Below are positions 17,475 to 26,202 of a stretch of 64,000 bases of DNA, piece after piece. Location of the stretch: assembly GCA_963791225.1 (NCBI GenBank), contig CAWBRV010000008.1, positions 682,001 to 746,000 on the forward strand. The letters are read 5' to 3'. The stretch comes from PALSA-612 sp963791225. GTDB taxonomy: Bacteria; Actinomycetota; Thermoleophilia; Gaiellales; Gaiellaceae. Numbering within the stretch: position 1 is the stretch's first letter; each line of letters starts with the position of its first letter. The position numbers and the translations under genes were made by a program. The notes beneath the pieces are model-generated. The model did not search any database. It was given only the letters and a program-made list of their open reading frames with translations, and was not told the DNA's origin.

Positions 17475-20423
17475 GTGCCGCCCTGCACCAGTTGCGGTCA
17501 CGAGAACAGCGACACCGCGAGGTTCTGCGAAGCGTGTGGCGTGGCGCTCGTCGACGGCTCAGGTGAGCGCCGGAAGGTCGTGACGGTCCTGTTCTGTGAC
17601 GTGGTCGGCTCGACGGAGCTCGGGGAGTCGACGGATCCGGAGGCGCTGCGGGCGCTGCTGGCCCGGTACTTCGACCGGATGAAGGGGATCGTCGAGGTTC
17701 ATGGCGGCTCCGTCGAGAAATTCATCGGGGACGCGGTGATGGCCGTCTTCGGGGTGCCGGCGGTGCACGAGGACGACGCGCTGCGGGCATGTCGCGCCGC
17801 GTTCGAGATGTGCGACGCGTTCGCCGAGTTGGGGATCGAGGGACGGATCGGGGTGAGCTCGGGCGAGGTGGTGACGGGAACGGACGAGCGGCTGGCAACC
17901 GGCGACGCGTTGAACGTGGCGGCCCGCCTGCAGCAGGCGGCGCAGCCGGGTGAGGTGTTGATCGCGGAGGCGACGCTCGGACTCGTCGGCGATGCGGTCG
18001 ACGCGGAGCCGGTCGAGCCGCTCGCGTTGAAGGGCAAGAGCGAGCCGGTGTCCGCGTTCCGGCTGGTCGAGGCGCGGGCGGCGACCGAGCGGCGCCACGA
18101 GACGGTGTTCGTCGGCCGCGAGCCGGAGCTGGCGCTGCTCGGCGAGGCCTGGAAACGGGCCCTTGCAGAGCAGCGGTGTGAGCTGGTCACGATCGTGGGC
18201 GATCCCGGTCTCGGGAAGTCCCGGCTCGCAGCCGAAGCGCTGGTGTCCTTCGACACGCGAGTCGTCAGCGGCCGTTGCCTTCCGTACGGGACAGGCATTA
18301 CCTATTGGCCCGTCGTCGAGGTCGTCAAGCAACTCGACGCGCCTCCGTCCGACCCGGCGGCCGCTGCGGCGATCCGCTCGCTCCTCGGCGAGACCGCCGC
18401 CGGCACCAGTGCAGAGGAGATCGCCTGGGCGTTCCGCAAGCTGCTCGAGGAGCAAGCGCCGCTCGTCGTCCTCTTCGACGACATCCAGTGGGGCGAGGAG
18501 ACGTTCCTCGACCTCGTCGAGCATGTCGCGCTGCTCTCCGGCGGAGCCTCGCTCCTGATCGTCTGCCTGGCCCGCCCCGAGCTCCTCGACAGCCGACCTT
18601 CCTGGCCGGCGACGGTGCGGCTCGAGCCGCTGAGCAACGAGGACGCGGCCAGCCTGATCGGTGCGGGAGTGTCGGAGGAGCTGCGCGGCAAGATTGCGGC
18701 CGCCGCCGGCGGCAACCCGCTCTTCATCGGTGAGATGCGGGCGATGGCCGACGAGAGCGCTGACGACGTCGAGGTGCCGCCGACCCTGAAAGCACTGCTT
18801 GCCTCCCGCCTCGACCAACTCGACGCGAGCGAGCGGCGCGTGCTCGAGCGTGGGTCGGTCGAAGGCGAGGTCTTCCATCGCGGCGCCGTCCAGGCGCTCG
18901 GCCCGGAGGAGCTTCAGGTGACTCCGCGCCTGGCCGCGCTCGTGCGCCGGGAGCTGATCAGACCGGACCGGTCGCATTTCGCCGGCGAGGACGGCTTCCG
19001 CTTCCGTCACCTGCTGATCCGCGATGCCGCCTACGACGCGCTCCCGAAAGCAACCCGGGCCGACCTCCACGAGCGCTTCGCAACCTGGCTGCAAGAGCAC
19101 GGCTCAGATCTCGTCGAACTGGACGAGATCCTCGGCTACCACCTCGAGCAGGCCGCCCGCTACCGGCGCGAGCTCGGACAGGGCGACGACGTCCTCGCGG
19201 AACGAGCCGCCGAGCGTCTCGCGGTTGCCGGCCGGCGCGCGCTCTGGCGCGGCGACGAGCGAGCCGCCGCCAGCCTGCTCGAGCGCGCCCTCGAGCTGAC
19301 CCGGCCGGCACGCCTGGACGTCGTGCTCGAGCTCGACCTCGCCGAGGCGCTCTCTCGGAACCTCACAGAAAGGGCCTCGGCAGTTGCCGACGCCGCCGCA
19401 GAGCGGGCATGCGGGGCCGGTGACGAGACAGTCGAGGCGTTGGCCCGTGTCGAGGCCGCCTACTATCGCACGTTCATTGCCGACGACCCGGCCATCGACG
19501 AGCTCGAGAAGCTCGTGCGAACGGCGGTCCCGCTGCTCGAGCAGGCCGGGGACCATGCGGGGCTGGTGCACGTCTGGAATGCGTTCACCTTCGGGGTCGC
19601 GAACTGGCGCTGCCACTACGAGGACTATGCGCACGCGTCGGAGCAGGCGCTCCGTCACGCCCGGTTGGCCGGTCAGTACAGAGCGGATCTCTTCCGCTTC
19701 GACCGCGCGCTTGCCTATGGCCCGCGGCCGGCAGACGAGGCCCTACGGGAGATCGACGCGCTCCTTCCCGAGAACCCGCATCCCGCGCCGCTGCTGACGC
19801 GAGCCTGGCTGCTGACCATGCTCGCCCGCTTCGACGAAGCGGCACAGCTTGGGAGCGACGCCGGTCAGCGGTGGCGCGAGCTCACGGGGGACGACGATGT
19901 CGAGTTCATGCTCGGCTTCATCGCGGTGACCGCCGGCGATCACGACAGCGCAGCGGTGCACTTCCGCCGGTTCTGCGACTTCGCCGAAGCGGGTGGCGCG
20001 GTCGGCTTCCTCCAGACCTTCGCGCCGCTGCTCGGTCGCTCGCTCTGCGCGCTCGGTCGACACGACGAGGCGGAGCCGCTGGCGGAGGTCGGACGGAGCC
20101 TCGACAAGACGGAGCAGGACATCTTCACTCAGGCACTCTGGCGGCAGGTGCAGGCGCTCGTCCACGCGAGCCGCGGCCAACACGAGGAGGCGGAGACTCT
20201 GGCGCGCGAGGCTGTCGCGATCATGGAGCCCACGGACGCGCTCAACTACCAGGGTGACACACTCTGCGACCTCGGGGAGGTGCTGCACGCCGCCGGCCAG
20301 ACCGACGAAGCCGAAGCTGCGCTCGGCCACGCGCTCGACCGCTACGAACGCAAGAAGAATCTGGCCATGGCCGCGCAGGTGCGCGACCGCCTCGCAGAGC
20401 TCCACGACACCGCGCCCCTGTAG
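17475..20423 (+). CDS. zinc-ribbon / class III cyclase / AAA ATPase / TPR signalling protein
   Basis: A 982-residue soluble protein. Residues 4-21 form a zinc ribbon (Cys4, Cys7, Cys18, Cys21). The cyclase domain, about 35-198, has FCDVVGST (Asp42), GDAVMAVF (Asp86) and ALNVAARL (Asn147, Arg151), so both metal Asp residues and the transition-state pair are present. An AAA_16/NACHT-like ATPase follows, with Walker A GDPGLGKS at 242-249, Walker B LVVLFDDIQW and sensor regions to about 500. The rest is TPR-like helices (for example GQTDEAEAALGHALDRYERKKNLAMAAQ). This is the actinobacterial arrangement resembling mammalian soluble adenylyl cyclase. Start GTG 17475 is set by the Cys pair and by TAGACT at 17462-17467, seven bases upstream. 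It makes a cyclic nucleotide in the cytoplasm; the stimulus is unknown. Confidence 0.92.
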   Translation: MPPCTSCGHENSDTARFCEACGVALVDGSGERRKVVTVLFCDVVGSTELGESTDPEALRALLARYFDRMKGIVEVHGGSVEKFIGDAVMAVFGVPAVHEDDALRACRAAFEMCDAFAELGIEGRIGVSSGEVVTGTDERLATGDALNVAARLQQAAQPGEVLIAEATLGLVGDAVDAEPVEPLALKGKSEPVSAFRLVEARAATERRHETVFVGREPELALLGEAWKRALAEQRCELVTIVGDPGLGKSRLAAEALVSFDTRVVSGRCLPYGTGITYWPVVEVVKQLDAPPSDPAAAAAIRSLLGETAAGTSAEEIAWAFRKLLEEQAPLVVLFDDIQWGEETFLDLVEHVALLSGGASLLIVCLARPELLDSRPSWPATVRLEPLSNEDAASLIGAGVSEELRGKIAAAAGGNPLFIGEMRAMADESADDVEVPPTLKALLASRLDQLDASERRVLERGSVEGEVFHRGAVQALGPEELQVTPRLAALVRRELIRPDRSHFAGEDGFRFRHLLIRDAAYDALPKATRADLHERFATWLQEHGSDLVELDEILGYHLEQAARYRRELGQGDDVLAERAAERLAVAGRRALWRGDERAAASLLERALELTRPARLDVVLELDLAEALSRNLTERASAVADAAAERACGAGDETVEALARVEAAYYRTFIADDPAIDELEKLVRTAVPLLEQAGDHAGLVHVWNAFTFGVANWRCHYEDYAHASEQALRHARLAGQYRADLFRFDRALAYGPRPADEALREIDALLPENPHPAPLLTRAWLLTMLARFDEAAQLGSDAGQRWRELTGDDDVEFMLGFIAVTAGDHDSAAVHFRRFCDFAEAGGAVGFLQTFAPLLGRSLCALGRHDEAEPLAEVGRSLDKTEQDIFTQALWRQVQALVHASRGQHEEAETLAREAVAIMEPTDALNYQGDTLCDLGEVLHAAGQTDEAEAALGHALDRYERKKNLAMAAQVRDRLAELHDTAPL

Positions 20424-20526
20424 ACGCCGAAATGTCCCACTTACGGAAACAGGAGAGGCCTGTCTCTTCTATCCCCTCAGCCCGGTATCCACGGCTTTGA
20501 CCCATCGACTAACGGCCCAGTGGTCA

Positions 20527-20595
20527 ATCCCGCGTGATGGGACCCTTCGCGCTCTGCTGTTTCCGTGGGCGAGTGGCTCCCGGTCGCTATAGGGG
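20527..20595 (+). repeat. intergenic ~85-bp element, copy 2 (short form)
   Basis: ATCCCGC, TGATGGGACCC, CCGTGGG/CTCCCGG arms around CGAGTGG, and GGTCGCTATAGGGG. It sits between two converging genes, touching the last codons of the FAD protein gene at 20587. It lacks the GAAGCCAGG segment of copies 1 and 3. Confidence 0.65.
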
Positions 20596-21741
20596 GTCAG
20601 CCGGTGCCTGGGAGGCGAGGAAGGGTGCCAGGTGGCGGCCGGCGATTTTGGCCGGGGGCCACCAGAGTGGCTCCCGGGAGACGGTGGATCGGTAGCCGCT
20701 TCCGGTGGCGAGTTCTGCCTTGAGGTAGAGCGGCCGGCTGCCGGTGAGAAGCAGCGTGTAGAGGACAGGTTGGTGCGGTTTCGGGGTCAGGGTGGCTCCG
20801 GCTCGGGCGGCGATTTGTTCGGCGACCACGTCTGCCTGTTGGGTAGCGATGCCGCCCTGCTTGATCGGGAAGCGGGTGATGTCCCCGGCCGCGTAGACGT
20901 CAACCAGTTCCTCAACTCTTCCCTTCCGGTCGGTGGCGATGAACCCGTCCCCGTCGTGGGGGACGCCTTCGATCGGCTCGCCCTCGAGCCGTGCTAGCGC
21001 CACCACGCGGTCTGCGCGAATTGAGCCGGCCGGGGCGAGTGTCAACCATCCCTCCTCGACCGACACCGGGTAGCAGTCGGTGTGCAGTGTGATCTCGGAC
21101 TGTTCGAGCAGACCTCGGACCGCGTCGCTAGCCGCATCGCCGAGCAGCCCGAGTGGCGCTTTTTCATGCGTGACCAGGAACAGCTCGACACCCTGCAGGC
21201 CGCGCTCTTGCGCGTGCGCAGCGGTGAGCAGAGCAAGTTCGTACAAGGGCAGCGGCCAGCCAGCCCTGCGCGGCAAAGCGAACGCAATCCGCTTCGTCGA
21301 GCCGGCCTCGACCTCGGTCAGGATCGTCCGGAACGCCTCCACATCCGCCGGGCCTCGGAACGTCAATGCCCCCTCCAAGGCAACGGCCGCCCGCGTGCCA
21401 GACGTGATCACGAGCACGTCGTAGCCGATCTCGGTTCCGTTCGTGACCCGCGCCCGGTGCGCATCCGCATTCACCGCGACCAGCGACCCCGGAGTGAACG
21501 AGACACCGGCGGCCAACGCCAGCGCCGGCAACTCGAACCGGTAGGCACGCGACGAATCGAACGGCTCCGCGACCGAGATCGGCCGATACCAAAACCAAGG
21601 ATCAGGCGACAACAACTCCACATCAACCAACTCACCAGCCAGATCGCGCAACGCCACCATCGCCTCTAGGCCCGCGACCCCTCCACCAGCGATCAACACC
21701 CGAAGTCCGCCATAACTCGACGCTCGCACCGACTGTCCCAT
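20587..21741 (-). CDS. FAD-dependent NAD(P)H/sulfide:quinone oxidoreductase-like protein
   Basis: About 384 residues. The N-terminus MGQSVRASSYGGLRVLIAGGGVAGLEA carries the dinucleotide-binding GxGxxG-type motif. LVITSGTRAA and VDVYAAGDITRFPIKQGGIATQQADVVAEQIA give the second FAD motif and its following helix. The overall pattern fits the NDH-2/SQR branch of pyridine-nucleotide-disulfide oxidoreductases. There is no conserved redox Cys pair in the usual SQR places, so quinone or another acceptor with NAD(P)H is possible. ATG 21741 is preferred to the upstream in-frame start at 21843 because it sits just before the FAD motif. It converges on the AAA-cyclase gene. Confidence 0.85.
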   Translation of the reverse strand: MGQSVRASSYGGLRVLIAGGGVAGLEAMVALRDLAGELVDVELLSPDPWFWYRPISVAEPFDSSRAYRFELPALALAAGVSFTPGSLVAVNADAHRARVTNGTEIGYDVLVITSGTRAAVALEGALTFRGPADVEAFRTILTEVEAGSTKRIAFALPRRAGWPLPLYELALLTAAHAQERGLQGVELFLVTHEKAPLGLLGDAASDAVRGLLEQSEITLHTDCYPVSVEEGWLTLAPAGSIRADRVVALARLEGEPIEGVPHDGDGFIATDRKGRVEELVDVYAAGDITRFPIKQGGIATQQADVVAEQIAARAGATLTPKPHQPVLYTLLLTGSRPLYLKAELATGSGYRSTVSREPLWWPPAKIAGRHLAPFLASQAPADPL

Positions 21742-22065
21742 CACCGCCCGAGTCTCAACGCCGCCCCACCGAACCAACATCGGGGAAAGCACCCGAAGCA
21801 GAAGCGGAAAGCCCGCACCGCAACGCGTGTCAAGCCCGACCAAGCTCGATACGCCGCTTCACGGCCACGTGCCCTCAGGCGCCTCGCTGTCGCCCGCCGT
21901 GCCGCCGTGCCGCCGGCCCTTGCACCCGTGCGGGTGGGGTCCGCCAACGAGGGGCCTTCCGCGGGTTTCCGCTGACCTCGACTGCCGCGATCTACCGAGT
22001 GCTCCCTTGCTTGCGGCGACACGCTGCCTAGCCTCGGCTCGGCCGGCGACTGAGAGACTGGGGTT
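21742..22065. other. divergent intergenic region
   Basis: About 320 bp between the FAD protein and the CpsB-like gene, which point away from each other. GAGACT at 22054-22059 lies six bases before the GTG of the rightward gene and is a plausible -10. Nothing else was recognised. Confidence 0.4.
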
Positions 22066-22818
22066 GTGGAGGGATTCGTCGATGTTCACTCGCACGCGGT
22101 CCCGTCCGGGGATGACGGGGCGCGCACGTTCGAGGAGGCTGTCGAGTTGTGCCGGATCGCGGTCGACACCGGCACGCGTGTCCTGTTCGCAACGCCGCAC
22201 GCGCACGCCGAGTGGGACAGCTATCCGCGGAAGCATGAGCGGGAGCGCCTGTTCGCGGAGTCGTTCCCGAAGGTTCAAGCGGCGGCCGGGCAGTTCGGCC
22301 TGGAGCTTCGATGCGGTTGGGAGGTCTTCCCGACGGTTCTCCGGGACGCCGACCCAGACGAGTTCGTGCTCGAAGGGACGCGGGCCGTTCTGATCGAGTT
22401 CCCCGGTCACTGGCTCGGCTTCAAGGACGACAGCGCGCTCACGCTCGAGGCGGCCGACCGGATAGTCGCCGCGGAACTGGTGCCGATCGTCGCGCACCCG
22501 GAACGGTCGATCGGGCTCCAGGCCGACTTCGCGGTCGCGCGGGCGCTGGTCGAGCGGGGTTGCCTGCTCTGCCCGAACGGCGACTCAGCGCTCGGCGACA
22601 ACGGGCAGGCTGCCGAGGAGCTGCTCTGGCGACTGCTCGACGAGGGGCTTGTCGCGTTGATCGCCTCTGACGGGCACCGGACGCGACGCCCACCGCGGCT
22701 CGACCTTGCCCACGAGGTGCTCGCCGACCGCTACGGGGCCGAGGCGGTCGCTCCGTTGTTCGGCGGCTCCGCGCTGCCATGGGTAGACGCACCGATCAGC
22801 GCAACAACAGCTCAGTAG
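22066..22818 (+). CDS. PHP-domain phosphoesterase, CpsB/CapC tyrosine-phosphatase type
   Basis: A 250-residue PHP-fold metal phosphoesterase. It shows FVDVHSHAVPSGDDGARTFEEAVEL (the HSHxxPxxDDGA signature of CpsB/YwqE), FATPHAHAEW, IVAHPERSIGL and ALIASDGHRTRR, which together give the trinuclear metal ligands. CpsB enzymes dephosphorylate the tyrosine kinase that controls capsule or exopolysaccharide export. No such kinase (Wzc/CpsD) is in this window, but the polysaccharide locus starts 500 bp downstream, which fits. The GTG start at 22066 fits the family length and a -10-like hexamer six bases upstream. Confidence 0.85.
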   Translation: MEGFVDVHSHAVPSGDDGARTFEEAVELCRIAVDTGTRVLFATPHAHAEWDSYPRKHERERLFAESFPKVQAAAGQFGLELRCGWEVFPTVLRDADPDEFVLEGTRAVLIEFPGHWLGFKDDSALTLEAADRIVAAELVPIVAHPERSIGLQADFAVARALVERGCLLCPNGDSALGDNGQAAEELLWRLLDEGLVALIASDGHRTRRPPRLDLAHEVLADRYGAEAVAPLFGGSALPWVDAPISATTAQ

Positions 22819-22887
22819 TGCGAGTCATGACCAGTGGCGCTGCCGCTCACGTCCTGGCGGCCTCCGGTCGCGGGTAGCGTTCGCCGG

Positions 22888-22971
22888 ATGGTTGCGAAGC
22901 CGATCCGGGCGACGCTGTTCAGTGACGCGGCGTGCCCGTGGGCGTACTCGGCGGCCCCGGCGTTCGTCTGA
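22888..22971 (+). pseudogene. N-terminal remnant of a DsbA/thioredoxin-fold gene
   Basis: ATG at 22888 opens 27 codons reading MVAKPIRATLFSDAACPWAYSAAPAF before a TGA. The strand-turn with CPWAYS is the N-terminal active-site region of DsbA-family proteins (2-hydroxychromene isomerase/FrnE-like), which normally run about 200 residues. The rest of the domain is not found in any frame downstream. Confidence 0.55.
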
Positions 22972-23093
22972 CCTTCGCTGGTCAGGACGGCCGGGAGGGC
23001 GTCGCGGGTCCGCCGGGGTCAACGGAAAGGCTCCCGTGGCCTCGGAGACATAGTCCCGGTGGAGTGGAAGGTCGCAAGCTCCTCCCGCGCGCT

Positions 23094-23177
23094 ATCCCGC
23101 CGGAGAAGCCAGGGGCGATGGGACCCAACGCCGGCATGTTCTCGCGCGGGCGAGTCGCTCCGCGGTCGCCATGGGGG
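23094..23177 (+). repeat. intergenic ~85-bp element, copy 3
   Basis: ATCCCGCCG, GAAGCCAGG, GATGGGACCC, GGCATGTTCT, hairpin CGCGGG/TCCGCG around CGAGTCGC, then GGTCGCCATGGGGG. About 80 percent of positions match copy 1. The first hairpin arm differs by one base that keeps pairing as G-T. It lies between converging genes, after the DsbA-like remnant. Confidence 0.7.
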
Positions 23178-23248
23178 CATGCTCACGGTGTCCACGGCTC
23201 AGCGCACCAGGCGGGATGCGGTCGAATGGTGTCGCCGTTGCCTCGCCG

Positions 23249-23268
23249 TATGTGCACGATATGTGCAG
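23249..23268. repeat. TGCACA direct repeat, inverted relative to the one at the integrase
   Basis: On the reverse strand this reads CTGCACATATCG then TGCACATA, close to the pair at 13145-13165. It lies 70 bp from element copy 3. Confidence 0.35.
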
Positions 23269-23315
23269 CCATCCGCGAGCCCGCTCCGGACGCCGCTCTC
23301 GTCGGCCGCGGGACG

Positions 23316-24023
23316 TCAACCGGGCGTCCGGGCGCGGGCCAGGTAGCCGAGCGCGCCGCGCTCGACGCCGACGAAGAGGCGGTCGACCTGGAGCGCGGCG
23401 CCGAGGACGGCGACCGCGGGGCGCTGGGCGCGCGTCGGAGCGGCCGGCCCTTGCGCCGTGAGCCGCGGCTCGTAGATTCGCCGGTGGTAGAAGCTCGACA
23501 CCGGGAAGCCCCACGGACGGAGGCGCTCGACGTCGAGCCCGGCGCCTGCGCACAGGTCGAGCAGCGCAGCGCGCGTGTAGCGGCGGAAGTGCCCGGCCCA
23601 CTCGTCGCTCGGGCCGAACCAGTCCGGGTTCGCCGGGACGGAGATCGCGACGACGCCGCCCGGCCGGACGACCCGGGCCACCTCGCGCAGGCCGGCCAGG
23701 TCGTCCTCGACGTGCTCGAGCACCTCGCCCAGCACGGCGCCGTCGAAGGACGCGTGCGCGAACGGCAGCGCCTCCGCCGCCGCGGCCAGCACCGGCCCCG
23801 TAACCCGCGCGCGCAGCAACGCGACGGCCTCGGGCGACGGGTCGACGCTCGTCACCTCGAACCCGCGCGCCTCGAGCAGCTGCGAGAACGTGCCCTGTCC
23901 GGCGCCGACGTTCAGCAGCTCGCGGCCGGGCCGGCCGGCGAGGAGCAGCCCGAGCAGCAGCGACTCGCGCAGCCGGTGTCGGGGCCCGACGAAGTCGGGG
24001 TCGAAGGTCGCGTCGGTGGCCAT
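23316..24023 (-). CDS. class I SAM-dependent methyltransferase
   Basis: About 235 residues when started at ATG 24023 (MATDATFDPDFVG). An upstream in-frame ATG at 24086 would add a low-complexity leader and is less likely. Motif I is LLNVGAGQGTFSQLL, motif II/III includes TSVDPSPEAVALL, and GAVLGEVLEHVEDDLAGLREVARVVRPGGVVAISVPAN is the typical Methyltransf_11 core. The C-terminal PVSSFYHRRIYEP segment recalls methyltransferases in glycan loci. It is at the left edge of the polysaccharide cluster and diverges from the uxs-like gene. The acceptor is unknown, probably a sugar or a lipid-linked intermediate. Confidence 0.85.
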   Translation of the reverse strand: MATDATFDPDFVGPRHRLRESLLLGLLLAGRPGRELLNVGAGQGTFSQLLEARGFEVTSVDPSPEAVALLRARVTGPVLAAAAEALPFAHASFDGAVLGEVLEHVEDDLAGLREVARVVRPGGVVAISVPANPDWFGPSDEWAGHFRRYTRAALLDLCAGAGLDVERLRPWGFPVSSFYHRRIYEPRLTAQGPAAPTRAQRPAVAVLGAALQVDRLFVGVERGALGYLARARTPG

Positions 24024-24095
24024 GCCGTTAAAAGTCAGTAAAGCTGCCGGTTCGCGGGACGTTCGGGCGCGTGCCCTGGCTAGCATGACCTGTCA

Positions 24096-25029
<934 letters not shown>

Positions 25030-25040
<11 letters not shown>

Positions 25041-26178
25041 GCTGGCCGTCGCGTGTGCGGCGGGAGTGGCGGCGCTGGCGGCGTTTGCGTCGACGCTGTC
25101 CGCTTCGACCGCGTCCACGCACATGCTCGTCGGGATCTACGACGAGGGCGTGACTCTCTACGGGAGCACGGCCTCCAGCTTCGCGACCTTCCGGTCGCTC
25201 CACGTGCAGGTGATCCGGCTCAACCTCCACTGGGGCGGAAGCTCGCTCGGCGTGGCCACGCGCCGTCCGTTCAACCCGACCGACGCGAACGACTCCGCCT
25301 ACAACTGGGCTCCCTACGACCGCGTCGTCCAGCTCGCGTCGGCCTACCACCTGCAGGTGCTGCTCTCGATCCTCGACACGCCGGGCTGGGCGAACGGCGG
25401 AGCCGGGAAGAACCACGCGCCGCGCAACATGTCCGACCTGCGGAGCTTCGCGCTCGCGGCCGCCACCCGTTACAGCGGGACGTGGACGTCGACGACCGGA
25501 GCCCGGCTTCCCGCGGTCAAGCTCTGGGGCGCGTGGAACGAGGCGAACAACCCCGTGTTCCTCACGCCGCAGTACAAGCGCGTCGGCGGAAAGTGGGTGA
25601 TCCAGAGCGCGATCGACTACGCCAAGATCTGCGAGGCGGTCTATGCCGGCGTGCACGCCGCCCGCGTGAACGGCGACAAGGTCGCGTGCGGGCTGACCGC
25701 TCCGCGCGGGAACAACAATCCGAACGAGCCGCGCGCGTCCGTGTCGCCGCTCGTCTTCCTCAGGGCCGTCCACGCCGCGGGCCTGAAGCACTTCGACGCC
25801 TGGGCGCACCATCCGTACTCCGTCACCCCGTCCGAGAAGCCGTCGAGCAAGCCGAACTCGCTGAACGCGATCACGCTCGGCAACATCCAGGTGCTGATCG
25901 ACCAGGTGACCCGCTATTACGGCAACAAGCCGATCTGGATCACCGAGTACGGCTGGCAGACGAACCCGCCGGACAAGTACTTCGGGGTCTCGCTGTCGAA
26001 GCAGTCGAGCTACCTCACGCAGGCCTTCACGATCGCGCGCAGGAACCCGCGCATCCAGCTGATGCTCTGGTTCCTGCTCAAGGACGAGCCGAACCTCGCG
26101 GGCTGGCAGTCGGGCCTGGAGACGACGACGGGCCAGAAGAAGCCGGCGTTCTCGGCCTTCCAGCATTTGCCTCACTAG
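25030..26178 (+). CDS. secreted glycoside hydrolase, PslG/GH39-like
   Basis: A 382-residue protein with a signal peptide (MARRLAVACAAGVAALAAFASTLSAS) and a (beta/alpha)8 hydrolase. LWGAWNEANNP supplies the acid/base Glu after Asn, and PIWITEYGWQTNPP supplies the nucleophile Glu, the clan GH-A pattern. The layout matches actinobacterial proteins related to PslG, an endoglycosidase that trims exopolysaccharide during export. TTG 25030 is chosen because it gives the full signal peptide and overlaps the uxs-like gene, so the two are coupled. The product probably acts outside the cell on the polymer made by this locus. The linkage specificity is unknown. Confidence 0.8.
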
Positions 26179-26202
26179 CCAGGTAACAGACTGTCTACTT
26201 GG
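26179..26202. terminator. stem-loop between converging genes
   Basis: CCAGGTA and TACTTGG pair (one G-T) around ACAGACTGTC, starting at the stop of the hydrolase and overlapping the last codons of the converging glycosyltransferase. It could serve both directions. Confidence 0.4.

Noticed and set aside
17559..19100. 513-codon reverse frame inside the AAA-cyclase gene
   Set aside because: High-GC antisense shadow; the forward frame has full domain content.
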